A DNA stretch of 64,000 nucleotides from Flavobacterium ustbae (GCF_003946915.1 NZ_RPOC01000004.1:124001-188000), one strand, 5' to 3'; positions 26,864 through 36,657 are shown, counted from the first letter of the stretch. The notes: generated from the letters alone by a model not told the origin. Numbers and translations are program-made.

Positions 26864-27979
26864 ATGCAAAAACGTAACAATTATACTGAAATAGAAGACT
26901 TCTTAGCCGATGAATCTTTTCAATTATGGATTCTTTCTAAAATTGATGAACAAGGCTGGGAAGAATGGACTTTAGAAAATCGTCAAAGAGCTAAACTTGT
27001 AGAAGATGCAAGACTTGTTTTGTTGGCGATGCGAGTTCCAGAAGCTAACTTATCTACAAATGAAGTTCATGAAGCCTTACAGGAAACTTGGCGTAAAATT
27101 GAACAAAGAGAAGAACTTTCTCAAAAAACTGCAAAAAACAAAAAACTTAAACTGCAGAGATACTGGATCAGTGGGATTGCAGCTGCGATTCTAGTTGGTA
27201 TTTTCTCTATTTGGTTTTTTAAAAATAACATCATAACGACTGATAATGTTGTTACTTACAACGAACTGATTGATGATAATGATGAAGGTTTGGTAGAACA
27301 GACTAACAATTCTGAAAAATCACAGATCATTTCTTTGTCTGATGGAAGTTCTGTCTTATTACAGCCCAAAAGTAAATTAAGTTACCCTAAAATCTTTACC
27401 GGAAACGAAAGAAAGGTGTATTTATCCGGCGAAGGTTTCTTTGAAATTAGTAAAAATCCTAAAAAGCCTTTTTTTGTTTATGCTAACGAAATTGTAACTC
27501 GAGTTGTCGGTACAAGCTTTAGAATAAAAGCGTATCCAGATCAGCAAAATGTTGAAGTTTTAGTTCGCACCGGTAAAGTTAAGGTAAAGTCTAATGATTT
27601 AGTTCGTGCTACAGAAAACAAAGAAATTGTTTTACTGCCTAATCAAGCATTACGTTTTACTCGTAAGGAATTGGTTTTTAATAAAATAACCAATATTACA
27701 GAAGATCGAATTTTAGTAAATAGTGTTAGAAATATCGAGCAATTAAGTTTTGAATTTACTGATATTCCTGTAGAACAAATTCTGGAAACCATAGAGCAGG
27801 CCTATTTAGTAGATATCGATTTTCCGCATGATAAATTAAAAGATTGCCGATTGACGACTTCTTTAAGCGATCAGCCACTAGCTGAGAAACTGAAAATAAT
27901 TTGTAAAAGCATTGGCAATGATACCAATTATGAAATGAATGGAAATCAGATTGTAATTACGACTTCTGGCTGTAACTAG
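26864..27979 (+). CDS. FecR family anti-sigma factor
   Basis: This is an inner-membrane sensor (371 residues from the ATG at 26864; a GTG one codon earlier is also in frame). The cytoplasmic N-terminal part (~1-100) would hold the sigma factor. A single transmembrane helix follows (YWISGIAAAILVGIFSIWFF, ~105-125). The periplasmic FecR domain (~140-245) contains SLSDGSSVLLQPKSKL and VYLSGEGFFEISKNPKKPF. A DUF4974 domain at the C-terminus resembles an STN fold and is expected to contact the STN domain of the partner SusC. The neighbouring sigma factor and susC support this pairing. Confidence 0.92.
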   Translation: MQKRNNYTEIEDFLADESFQLWILSKIDEQGWEEWTLENRQRAKLVEDARLVLLAMRVPEANLSTNEVHEALQETWRKIEQREELSQKTAKNKKLKLQRYWISGIAAAILVGIFSIWFFKNNIITTDNVVTYNELIDDNDEGLVEQTNNSEKSQIISLSDGSSVLLQPKSKLSYPKIFTGNERKVYLSGEGFFEISKNPKKPFFVYANEIVTRVVGTSFRIKAYPDQQNVEVLVRTGKVKVKSNDLVRATENKEIVLLPNQALRFTRKELVFNKITNITEDRILVNSVRNIEQLSFEFTDIPVEQILETIEQAYLVDIDFPHDKLKDCRLTTSLSDQPLAEKLKIICKSIGNDTNYEMNGNQIVITTSGCN

Positions 27980-28116
27980 AGTTCGAAATTCGATTCAATA
28001 ACTACCAACATTTAACCAATTAAAAAACTAAGAATAAAATGTAACTGCCTATGTAAAAAATGAATACATAAAAAAGTGCCGAGAATGCTGTAACATTACC
28101 GACACTTAAATGTGAA

Positions 28117-28144
28117 TAAATTACACTCTGTAAAGTGTAATTTA
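28117..28144. repeat. Hairpin in the fecR-susC spacer
   Basis: TAAATTACACT (28117-28127) and AGTGTAATTTA (28134-28144) form an 11-bp stem with a 6-nt loop, 53 bp before susC. It is not followed by a T run, so it may stabilise or separate the susC transcript rather than end it. An imperfect second hairpin lies at about 28075-28104. Confidence 0.65.
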
Positions 28145-28196
28145 TGATGTTTCTTAAAATACACTCGAATAGTATTAATCAAAACAAACCAAAATT

Positions 28197-31100
28197 ATGA
28201 AAAAACCTGTTGTTAAGCAACGATTACTTCACCAAATCATGAAAATAACGCTGTTTCAGTTTGTGTTAGCGCTTGTGTTTTCAAGCGTTACTCTCGCAAA
28301 TAATGTAAATGGGCAGAAAAAATTAGATACTAAAGTAACTATTACAGTTAACAACCTAACTTTAGACAATGCTTTATCAAAAATTGAAAAGTCTGCTCAT
28401 GTAAAATTTTCTTATAACTCAAGACTTCCCCAATTGGGAGAGAAGGTTAGTATAGAAGCAAATCAAGAAACTCTTGCTAGTATACTTAGCAGAATATTGG
28501 TTCCTTTTAATATTAATTTTTCAGAAGTAAGCAATCAGATTGTGCTTCAAAAGAATACAATTAATTCTTTTTCTTACGCAAACAATCATGATTCTTTGTT
28601 TGAGGCTTTAGCTTTTGGACCTATTATTAAAGGAAAAGTAACAGACCAGACAGGGAGTCCGCTTCCTGGTGCTACTGTTATGGCAAAAGGTACAAAAACG
28701 GCTGTTTTAACAGATTTTGATGGAAACTTTGCTATCGAAATGCCTGCTAATGTAGACCGTCTAGTTATTTCTTATGTTGGTATGGAAACTAAAGAAATTG
28801 GTATCGATAATACTACGCCAACAATTGTTTTGACCGAAGCAGGACAGAATCTTAAAGAGGTAGTGGTTACAACAGGATACGAAAAAACTTCAAAAAGAAC
28901 ATTTACTGGAGCGATTAGTAAAATTTCTGGTACAGAATTAAAAATAGATGGTGTAGTTGACGTAAGCCGAATGATCGAAGGAAAAGCAGCGGGGGTTACA
29001 GTACAAAATGTTACAGGAACTTTTGGTACAGCTCCTAAAATTACAGTTCGTGGATCGTCTTCCATTTTTGGAGATACAAAGCCACTGTGGGTGATTGATG
29101 GTGTTGTTCAAGAAGATATTATCAATATGTCATTTGCTGATCTAGCATCTGGAAATTCAGAGACATTATTAAGTTCATCTGTAGCAGGTTTAAGTGCAAA
29201 CGATATTCAAAGTATTGAGATTCTTAAAGATGCATCGGCTACGTCAATTTATGGTTCAAGATCGTTAAACGGTGTTGTGGTTGTAACAACAAAACAGGGG
29301 CGAAGAGATTCTCCGCTAAAAATTAGTTACGGATTGGAGCAAACCGTAAGAACGGTTCCGAATTATAGCCAGTTTGATATTCTAAATTCTCAGGAATCAA
29401 TGAGTATTTTTAAAGAAATGGAAGCCAAAGGATATTTGGATTTGCCTACAACAGTAAATGGCAGATATGGGGGAGCATACAATATTTTAGGAAGAGCGAT
29501 AAACACTTATAATCCTGAAACAGGAACTTATTTAGTAAATAACGATCCTGTAAGCCGTAATAATTTCTTGAAGAAGTATGAGCAGGCAAATACAGATTGG
29601 TTTAGCGTTTTGTTTAGACCTTCAATTACACAAAATCACTCTTTAAGTTTTTCTGGAGGTGGAAAAAACAATACGTTTTATGCTTCTTTAGGCTATTATA
29701 CAGATCCAGGATGGACTATTGCTGATGATGTAAAACAAATCTCTAGTAATATAAAAGGGACTTTTTATGTAAACGATCGATTAAATGTTACGCTATCTAC
29801 ATTAGCGTCTATTAGAGATCAAGGCGCTCCTGGAAGTTACGAAAGTGAAAAAGATGTTGTTTTTGGAAAAGTAACTCGTGATTTTGATATCAATCCATTC
29901 AATTATGTATTAAATACAAGCAGAACATTCCGTCCTTATGATGAAAATGGTAATTTGGAATACTACAGAAATAACTGGGCGAAAATGAATATCATAAACG
30001 AATTGGCCAATAATTTCATGGAAATTGAGGTAAAAGATATTCGTTTTCAATTGGATTTAGATTATAAAATTACTCCGCACTTAACTTATAATTTGACCGG
30101 TTCAGCTCGTTATGCCAATACAAGTCGTGAGCATAAAATCTTAGAAGGTTCAAATGTTGTCGGAGCTTATAAAGCAGGTACTGCTGATGGAGAAGACGGA
30201 GTAAATACCTTAGTAAGAGACCAGAATATCTTTTTATATCAAGATCCAAATGATTTAACTGCACCAAAAGAATCTGTTTTGCCAAATGGAGGATTCTTAA
30301 GAAAGTTTACAAATGACATGACTTCTTATAATTTAAGAAATAGTGTGAACTACAGAAATATCTTCAACGATAAGCATGAGGTTGAAGGTTTATTTGGAAC
30401 TGAAATGAGAGTGGTAGACAGAACCAGCGACCAATTTACAGCTGCAGGTTTACAATATGATAGAGGTTTAACTGCTTTTACAGATCCGAGAATTATTGAA
30501 AAAATAATTAATGCTGGTGATTCTTATTATGGATTTAATGAAGAGAAAGAAAGAACGGTAGGTTTTTTTGGTAAAGTAGGTTATACTTATGATAGACGTT
30601 ATACAGCTTCTATTACAGGGCGTTACGATGGATCTAACAGACAAGGAGACAGCGATTCGTCTAGATGGTTACCAACATATACTTTTAGTGGAAAATGGAA
30701 TGTTGCTGAGGAAAGTTTCATGAAAGATGTTCAGTCGGTAAATACTTTGGCTTTACGAGCTTCGTATGGTTTAACAGCAACTGCAGGACCTGCAACCAAT
30801 TCTTTGGCAATTTATAAAAGTGCTATTACAGACCGTTTCGGACTTGATGATAGAGAATCTGGTATTAGAATCGAAGAACTGCAAAATGGAAGTTTAACTT
30901 GGGAAAAACAATTTGAAACTAATATTGGGATTGATCTTGGAATGTTCAATAACAGACTTCAATTTACAACAGACGTTTACCAACGTAAAGCTTTTGACCT
31001 AGTTGATTATGTAATTACATCTGGAATTGGAGGTCAGAGAATTAGACAAGGAAACAATGCCGATATGGAAACTAAAGGTTTGGAGGTTGCTTTTACAACT

Positions 31101-31922
31101 AGAAATATCGATACTAAAAATTTTAAATGGTCTACAAATCTTAATTTCTCTATTTACCATCAAGAAATTACAAAACTGCAAAACACGCCAACTGCATTTG
31201 ATTTGATTGATGCAAATGGTGGAAATACGGTTGGGCATCCTAGAAATTCATTGTATTCTTATCAATTTACAGGTTTGAATAATCAAGGTCTTCCAACATT
31301 TATCTTACAGGATGGAGCAGAAAATAATATTACAGAAGCTAATTTTCAGGATAATCTAGATGTAACCAAATATTTGAAATACGAAGGATCAATCGAGCCT
31401 AATAAGTCAATTGGTTTAGCCAATACCTTTACATACAAAAACTGGTCTTTATATGTATTTTTTGTAGGCTCAGGAGGAAATAAAGTTCGTTTAAATCCTG
31501 TATACGATAGTACTTACGATGATTTGACAGTATTTACAAAAGATTTTACAAACCGTTGGATTAATCCTGGAGACGAGAATTTTACAAATGTACCAGTTAT
31601 CGCAGACAAACGTCTGAATGCAAATTATGGTGGAGAACGTACATTGGCTAGAGCGTACAACACATACAATTATTCTGATGTGCGTATTGCAGATGGAGAT
31701 TTTGTTAGATTAAAAAACATATCATTGAGCTGGGAATTTCCTAGTGATTTTAAGAAAAAACTAGGAGTGAGCACTTTTACATTAAAAGGTTCGGCAGTAA
31801 ACCCTTGGCTAATTTATTCTGACAAAAGATTAAATGGGCAAGATCCTGAGTTTCGTAATTCTGGAGGAGTTGCTTTACCTGTAACAACTCAATATACATT
31901 TACTTTAAACCTTTCATTATAA
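28197..31922 (+). CDS. SusC/RagA-type TonB-dependent outer membrane transporter with STN signalling domain
   Basis: This 1241-residue outer membrane transporter has a signal peptide (to ~40), an STN domain (~42-120, TVNNLTLDNALSKIEKSAHVKF), a carboxypeptidase-regulatory-like beta sandwich (~143-225, IKGKVTDQTGSPLPGATVMAKG) and a TonB box region (~220). A plug with ASATSIYGSRSLNGVVVVTTKQG and a 22-strand-type barrel ending YTFTLNLSL complete it. The STN domain is the signalling module that speaks to FecR, so this transporter probably senses its own substrate. With SusD and two lipoproteins it forms an uptake complex. No glycoside hydrolase is present, so a glycan substrate is not indicated. 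Confidence 0.95.
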   Translation: MKKPVVKQRLLHQIMKITLFQFVLALVFSSVTLANNVNGQKKLDTKVTITVNNLTLDNALSKIEKSAHVKFSYNSRLPQLGEKVSIEANQETLASILSRILVPFNINFSEVSNQIVLQKNTINSFSYANNHDSLFEALAFGPIIKGKVTDQTGSPLPGATVMAKGTKTAVLTDFDGNFAIEMPANVDRLVISYVGMETKEIGIDNTTPTIVLTEAGQNLKEVVVTTGYEKTSKRTFTGAISKISGTELKIDGVVDVSRMIEGKAAGVTVQNVTGTFGTAPKITVRGSSSIFGDTKPLWVIDGVVQEDIINMSFADLASGNSETLLSSSVAGLSANDIQSIEILKDASATSIYGSRSLNGVVVVTTKQGRRDSPLKISYGLEQTVRTVPNYSQFDILNSQESMSIFKEMEAKGYLDLPTTVNGRYGGAYNILGRAINTYNPETGTYLVNNDPVSRNNFLKKYEQANTDWFSVLFRPSITQNHSLSFSGGGKNNTFYASLGYYTDPGWTIADDVKQISSNIKGTFYVNDRLNVTLSTLASIRDQGAPGSYESEKDVVFGKVTRDFDINPFNYVLNTSRTFRPYDENGNLEYYRNNWAKMNIINELANNFMEIEVKDIRFQLDLDYKITPHLTYNLTGSARYANTSREHKILEGSNVVGAYKAGTADGEDGVNTLVRDQNIFLYQDPNDLTAPKESVLPNGGFLRKFTNDMTSYNLRNSVNYRNIFNDKHEVEGLFGTEMRVVDRTSDQFTAAGLQYDRGLTAFTDPRIIEKIINAGDSYYGFNEEKERTVGFFGKVGYTYDRRYTASITGRYDGSNRQGDSDSSRWLPTYTFSGKWNVAEESFMKDVQSVNTLALRASYGLTATAGPATNSLAIYKSAITDRFGLDDRESGIRIEELQNGSLTWEKQFETNIGIDLGMFNNRLQFTTDVYQRKAFDLVDYVITSGIGGQRIRQGNNADMETKGLEVAFTTRNIDTKNFKWSTNLNFSIYHQEITKLQNTPTAFDLIDANGGNTVGHPRNSLYSYQFTGLNNQGLPTFILQDGAENNITEANFQDNLDVTKYLKYEGSIEPNKSIGLANTFTYKNWSLYVFFVGSGGNKVRLNPVYDSTYDDLTVFTKDFTNRWINPGDENFTNVPVIADKRLNANYGGERTLARAYNTYNYSDVRIADGDFVRLKNISLSWEFPSDFKKKLGVSTFTLKGSAVNPWLIYSDKRLNGQDPEFRNSGGVALPVTTQYTFTLNLSL

Positions 31923-31933
31923 TAGTCAAAATC

Positions 31934-33412
31934 ATGAAAAATTTAAAAATAGCATTATCTCTAATAATACTTATTTGTATTACGAGCTGTGATGATTTCT
32001 TATCAGAGAAACCAGATAATAGAACAGAAATTGATACACCAGAAAAAATAAAAGAATTACTTGTAGAAGCATATCCTCAAATGAGTTATTTTGAGATTGC
32101 AGAAACGATGTCTGATAATGTTTTTGATAGTGGACTGCCTACCACATTAATCAGAAATGAACAAAATTACAATTGGGAAATTAACACAGAAGCAACTGAT
32201 ATTGATACTCAAGCGTATTATTGGGATGCTTGTTATAAAGCAATAGCACATGCAAACAAAGCATTAGAAGCAATTGAGGAATTAGGAAGCCCAGCAACTT
32301 TAAATCCGCAAAAAGGAGAAGCATTAATAGCTAGAGCTTATTCTCATTTTATGTTGGTTTCATTTTGGTCAAAACGTTACAATCCTGCAACAGCAGCGAC
32401 AGATTTAGGAGTTCCGTATGTAACAAAACCAGAAACTGATTTGGTTACAAAATATACCAGAAATACAGTTGCTGAAGTTTTTGATTTTATCGAAAAAGAC
32501 ATTGAAGAAGGCTTAAAATATGTGACAAACGATTATAAAGAACCAAAATTTCACTTTAATGTGGCAGCTTCAAAAGCTTTTGCTAGCAGATTTTATTTAG
32601 TAAAAGGAAACTGGGATAAAGTAATCTCATTGTCTGATGATTTGGGTTCAAGACCAGAAGGAAAACTAAGAGATTTTTCAACTTACGAATCTCTTGGTGT
32701 AGAAGATCAGCAATTAAGATATGGCGCTAGTGATGTAGAAACGAATTTATTAATCGTTTCCGCAAATACTATTGTTGGGAGATTGTATTATTTAAACCGT
32801 TTTAATTTATCAGGTTTACGTCGTCCAGAAATTTTTGGAACAAGTACAAACCTTTTTGGAAAAGCTTACTATTATAACTTTTATTCCTCTAATGGAAGTA
32901 TCACATTATTTCTTCCAAAATTCTACGAATACTTTAAATATTCTAATGTAACAGCTGGAATTGGAGATCCTTACGTTGCAGAGGTTTTATTGAGTAATGA
33001 CGAGTTTTTCTTAAATAGAATTGAAGCTCACGTAATGAAAGGAGAAATAGCGACTGCCAATGACGAATTGGAATATTTTTTAGCAACAAGAACTCCGACC
33101 TATAATCCGACAACAGATCAATTAACTGAGGAAAAAGTAGTGGCAAAATTCCCTGTAATTGCAGATGAATATACTCCATTTTACACCATGACACCTGTGC
33201 AGACCTCTTATGTAAAAGCAATTGCAGAAACAAGAAGAAGAGATTTTATACACGAAGGACTTAGATGGTTTGATATTAAGCGTTTTAATATTGTAGTAAA
33301 ACACGAAACATCAAACAAACCAGCCAACACTTTAGTAAAAGATGACAACAGAAGAGCTTTACAGATTCCGTTGCATGCTTCAAGTACTGGTTTAGAACTA
33401 AATCCTAGATAA
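31934..33412 (+). CDS. RagB/SusD family substrate-binding outer membrane lipoprotein
   Basis: The 492-residue lipoprotein has lipobox ITSC (Cys19) followed by DDFLSEKPDNRTEI, typical of SusD. The helical core contains tetratricopeptide-like units (YYWDACYKAIAHANKALEAI, GEALIARAYSHFMLVSFWSKRYN). The C-terminus has RRRDFIHEGLRWFDIKRFNI and ends in the common RALQIP region. It caps the SusC barrel from the cell surface and captures the substrate. It starts 12 bp after susC. Confidence 0.94.
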   Translation: MKNLKIALSLIILICITSCDDFLSEKPDNRTEIDTPEKIKELLVEAYPQMSYFEIAETMSDNVFDSGLPTTLIRNEQNYNWEINTEATDIDTQAYYWDACYKAIAHANKALEAIEELGSPATLNPQKGEALIARAYSHFMLVSFWSKRYNPATAATDLGVPYVTKPETDLVTKYTRNTVAEVFDFIEKDIEEGLKYVTNDYKEPKFHFNVAASKAFASRFYLVKGNWDKVISLSDDLGSRPEGKLRDFSTYESLGVEDQQLRYGASDVETNLLIVSANTIVGRLYYLNRFNLSGLRRPEIFGTSTNLFGKAYYYNFYSSNGSITLFLPKFYEYFKYSNVTAGIGDPYVAEVLLSNDEFFLNRIEAHVMKGEIATANDELEYFLATRTPTYNPTTDQLTEEKVVAKFPVIADEYTPFYTMTPVQTSYVKAIAETRRRDFIHEGLRWFDIKRFNIVVKHETSNKPANTLVKDDNRRALQIPLHASSTGLELNPR

Positions 33413-33429
33413 TCTTAAAATTGAAAATT

Positions 33430-34287
33430 ATGAAATTATTAAAATATAATAAAATTGCAGTTTTAGCACTAGTTTCAATAACGCTAATTTCATGTGGGAG
33501 TGACGACCTGCCAGGAGAAAGCCAGTTAGATTTTACTCAGCCTACAAAAACAAGTTTAGATAACTGGATTGACGCTACATACTTAAGCCCGTACAATATA
33601 AATGTGCAATATAAATGGAATCAGAATACGGTAGACAACAGCCGTTTTTTGTTTCCGCCTGAAGTTGATAAAGTAAAACCAGCACTAGAAATAGTTCAAA
33701 CAATATGGCTTAAAAGTTATGCCGCAATTGGAGGGCCAGATTTTGTAAAGAAAATTGCGCCAAGAGAAATTGTTTTAATTGGAGGAGTCAATTTAAATAG
33801 CGTAGGAACAAGAACTTTAGGTTTAGCCGAAGGAGGACAGCGAGTTACTCTGTTTGAAACCGATTATATCGATAAGACAGATCGCGCAAACGTATCAGAG
33901 TTTATACATACCATTCAGCACGAATACATTCATATTTTAAATCAGAATAAACCTTTTGATGAAAAAACATGGAAAACATTAACGCCGGGTGGTTATACAG
34001 CAGATTGGTACAATTACGAAATCCCAGAATCAAACGAGCTTGGATTTATTACAAGTTATGCAAGATCAAATATTAACGAAGATTTTGCAGAAACAGCTTC
34101 AATGATTTTAATTTATTCGAAAGCAGAATATGCTGATTTTTTAGCAGGTATTCAAAGTCCGTTTGCTTTGCAGGCTTTAAAAGCAAAAGAAGCAATTGTA
34201 GTAAAATATTTCAAAGAAGCATTCAATATGGATTTTTATGCTTTAAGAGATGAAGCAGAAAAAAATACAACATCTGTACTAAATTAA
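33430..34287 (+). CDS. Substrate import-associated zinc metallohydrolase lipoprotein
   Basis: The protein (285 residues) has lipobox LISC with Cys22 and a zinc-protease-like motif HEYIH (164-168) in FIHTIQHEYIHILNQ. A downstream acidic stretch INEDFAETASMI probably gives the third ligand. This matches the lipoprotein family repeatedly found next to SusC/SusD pairs and named for that association. It probably cleaves the substrate at the cell surface before import; the substrate class is unknown. The frame opens with TTG at 33421, but the ATG at 33430 starts a normal signal peptide and was preferred. It is co-transcribed with susD and the DUF4302 gene, with gaps of 17 and 10 bp. Confidence 0.88.
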   Translation: MKLLKYNKIAVLALVSITLISCGSDDLPGESQLDFTQPTKTSLDNWIDATYLSPYNINVQYKWNQNTVDNSRFLFPPEVDKVKPALEIVQTIWLKSYAAIGGPDFVKKIAPREIVLIGGVNLNSVGTRTLGLAEGGQRVTLFETDYIDKTDRANVSEFIHTIQHEYIHILNQNKPFDEKTWKTLTPGGYTADWYNYEIPESNELGFITSYARSNINEDFAETASMILIYSKAEYADFLAGIQSPFALQALKAKEAIVVKYFKEAFNMDFYALRDEAEKNTTSVLN

Positions 34288-34297
34288 AATAAGCATT

Positions 34298-35644
34298 ATG
34301 AAAATGAAACAACTATATAAGTATTTATTTGCAGCTATTTTAATCCTGCAATTGGTAGCGTGTAATAACAATACAGATGCCGAACAACTTTTTAATGAAA
34401 CGCCAACAACTCGTTTAAATCAGCAAAAAACAGAGTTGAATGACGCATTGCTTTCATCGCAATACGGATGGAAAGCTGTTTATTTCACAGATAACACCGT
34501 TTTGGGCGGGTATACTCACTTGTTTAGGTTTGCACAAGACGGAACTGTACAAATGGCATCAGATTTTGATGCTGATACAGCTACTTATAAAAGTGAATAT
34601 GCCATTCAAGTAGGAAGCACAGTGAGCTTGACTTTTACAACGAAAAACAGAATTCACCTTTTGTCAGATTCTAACAGTTATCCAATTCCAGCATTGGAAG
34701 CAGAAGGATATTTAGGAGATTTTCAATTCTTGTATTATGGACAAGAAAATGATGAGATCATTTTTAGAACCAACAGAAACAATCGAGAACTACGATTTGT
34801 AAAAGCTACTGCCGAAGATTGGGCAGATTTGCCTAAAAATCTCGTAATGGAACAAAACGTGATTGGAGGACAAGAAAGACCCCTTTTTAGATTACTTGAA
34901 ACAAATGATGGTACTGCTGTTCATAAATTTGACTTTTCGTTTACGCCGGCTACTCGTTTTGCCAATTCAAATTCTATAGAAAGCGGTTATTCTGTAAGTT
35001 ATGACATGGGAATAGGATATACGCCAACAGGAATCGTAGTAAGTCCAGCGGTTGAAGTAGGCGGACAACAATTAACAGATTTCACCTACAATGATGCTGA
35101 TGGAAGTTTTACAGCAACGGGAACAAATGGTGTCTCTGCAGTAATAAAATATACAGATAAACCTTTGGTTCTTACAGATGATTATAAATTTTTACTTCCT
35201 GCACAGCCAGCTTCATGGTTCGGTTTTTTTGTTGACGATTATACCATAGATTCTCCTGCAAATTCACCATTGTTTTATGCTGAATTAGAAAAAGTAAATG
35301 CTGCATTGCCAGCAGGACAAAGAATTGCTACTATCGAGATATATGGAAATCAAGGTATTGGAACTCTTATTTATTACTCATTCATAGGAAGAGGTCCTAT
35401 ACAGCATCGTGTAACGGTTGAAGAAGACGCGGTAGGAAAAAAAATAATTCTGAAACACAAATCATGGGGCACAAGTACTACTGCAGCCACACCAGCTTTC
35501 TTGGCAAGTATAGATAAGTATTTTATGGATCCAGAAGGAATTTATGTAAAAGCAGAAAGCTTCAGATTATTTTATTCAGACCCTGTTTATACATTTACAA
35601 GTGCATCAAGCCCGTTTAGAATGACAACTTGGAAACTTCAATAA
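34298..35644 (+). CDS. DUF4302 domain-containing lipoprotein
   Basis: The 448-residue lipoprotein has lipobox LVAC (Cys22). The mature part begins NNNTDAEQLFNETPTTRLNQQKTELNDALLSSQYGWKAVYF, a hallmark opening of DUF4302 proteins. These occur beside SusC, SusD and the HExxH lipoprotein, as here. The rest is predicted to be beta-rich. It is probably a surface accessory of the uptake complex, and its function is not established. It is the last gene of the operon, followed by a terminator. Confidence 0.88.
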   Translation: MKMKQLYKYLFAAILILQLVACNNNTDAEQLFNETPTTRLNQQKTELNDALLSSQYGWKAVYFTDNTVLGGYTHLFRFAQDGTVQMASDFDADTATYKSEYAIQVGSTVSLTFTTKNRIHLLSDSNSYPIPALEAEGYLGDFQFLYYGQENDEIIFRTNRNNRELRFVKATAEDWADLPKNLVMEQNVIGGQERPLFRLLETNDGTAVHKFDFSFTPATRFANSNSIESGYSVSYDMGIGYTPTGIVVSPAVEVGGQQLTDFTYNDADGSFTATGTNGVSAVIKYTDKPLVLTDDYKFLLPAQPASWFGFFVDDYTIDSPANSPLFYAELEKVNAALPAGQRIATIEIYGNQGIGTLIYYSFIGRGPIQHRVTVEEDAVGKKIILKHKSWGTSTTAATPAFLASIDKYFMDPEGIYVKAESFRLFYSDPVYTFTSASSPFRMTTWKLQ

Positions 35645-35710
35645 TTTTTAAAATACTTCAACCTTATAAAAGAGATTATAATTTTAGTTTTAGTTTTTTT
35701 ATTTTGGGGA

Positions 35711-35740
35711 AACAGCTCATTTTTAATGGGCTGTTTTTTT
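35711..35740 (+). terminator. Intrinsic terminator of the SusCD locus
   Basis: The stem AACAGCTCATT (35711-35721) and AATGGGCTGTT (35725-35735), with one G-T pair and a 3-nt loop, is followed by a T run. Confidence 0.88.
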
Positions 35741-35808
35741 GTTTGAGCCATATAGAAAATTCTAAACCAATTTTCGTATTACAAATTTTATTAAACGCTC
35801 AAATAATC

Positions 35809-35816
35809 TATATTTG
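35809..35816 (+). promoter_or_regulatory. -7 element TATATTTG upstream of fabG
   Basis: TATATTTG matches TAnnTTTG and lies 32 nt before the fabG ATG, after the terminator of the previous operon. No TTG is found at the right spacing. Confidence 0.4.
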
Positions 35817-35847
35817 TATTTCAAAAAATAAAAACGAATACCTCAAT

Positions 35848-36594
35848 ATGAAATTACTAGAAGGAAAAGTTGCAATTATTACTGGTGCAAGCCGTGGAAT
35901 TGGAAAAGGAATTGCAGAAGTTTTTGCTAAACATGGAGCAAATGTAGCTTTTACATACAGCTCGTCTGCAGCATCTGCAGAAGCTTTGGAAGCAGAATTA
36001 AATAGTTTAGGAGTAAAAGCTAAAGGATACCAATCTAATGCAGCAGATTTTAACGAAGCTCAGACTTTTGTTGATGCTGTTTTAGCAGATTTTGGAACTG
36101 TTGACATTTTAATCAACAATGCCGGAATTACAAAAGACAATTTGTTGATGCGTATGTCTGAGGCAGATTTTGACCAAGTAATTGATGTGAACTTGAAATC
36201 GGTTTTTAATATGACAAAAGCGATTCAGAAAACTTTCTTAAAACAAAGAGCAGGATCAATCATCAACATTAGTTCTGTTGTTGGAGTTTCTGGAAACGCA
36301 GGTCAAACCAATTATGCAGCGTCTAAAGCCGGTGCAATCGGATTTACAAAATCTGTAGCTCTTGAGTTAGGTTCTCGTAACATTCGTTGCAATGCAATCG
36401 CTCCGGGATTTATCGAAACTGAAATGACTGCAAAATTATCTGAAGACGTAGTAAAAGGATGGAGAGAAGGTATTCCGTTAAAACGTGGAGGAAGCCCGGA
36501 AGATGTTGCAAATGCTTGTCTTTTCTTAGCTTCAGACATGAGCGGTTACATTACCGGACAAGTTCTTAACGTTTGCGGAGGAATGTTGACCTAG
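35848..36594 (+). CDS. fabG: 3-oxoacyl-[acyl-carrier-protein] reductase
   Basis: FabG reduces 3-oxoacyl-ACP with NADPH in fatty acid elongation. The 248-residue short-chain dehydrogenase has TGASRGIGKG (11-20), NNAGITKDNLLMRM, the catalytic Ser in NISSVVG and YAASKAG (Tyr/Lys). The C-terminus ITGQVLNVCGGM is typical of FabG. The frame extends upstream to 35629, but that extension overlaps the previous gene's end and its terminator, so the ATG at 35848 is the start. Confidence 0.94.
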   Translation: MKLLEGKVAIITGASRGIGKGIAEVFAKHGANVAFTYSSSAASAEALEAELNSLGVKAKGYQSNAADFNEAQTFVDAVLADFGTVDILINNAGITKDNLLMRMSEADFDQVIDVNLKSVFNMTKAIQKTFLKQRAGSIINISSVVGVSGNAGQTNYAASKAGAIGFTKSVALELGSRNIRCNAIAPGFIETEMTAKLSEDVVKGWREGIPLKRGGSPEDVANACLFLASDMSGYITGQVLNVCGGMLT

Positions 36595-36614
36595 TTTGCA
36601 GTGTTCGGTTTTTT

Positions 36615-36657
36615 TAGTATTCAGTTTTACTCGATTCTAAATAATTACTGAATACTA
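36615..36657. repeat. Inverted repeat TAGTATTCAGT / ACTGAATACTA
   Basis: The perfect 11-bp arms are at 36615-36625 and 36647-36657. Two related words, CTAAATACTG and ACTGAATACT, follow near 36680-36704, just before the next gene's ATG. Confidence 0.7.

Noticed and set aside
35629..35847. N-terminal extension of FabG
   Set aside because: It overlaps the end of the DUF4302 gene and the terminator at 35711-35740. The canonical FabG start is the ATG at 35848.
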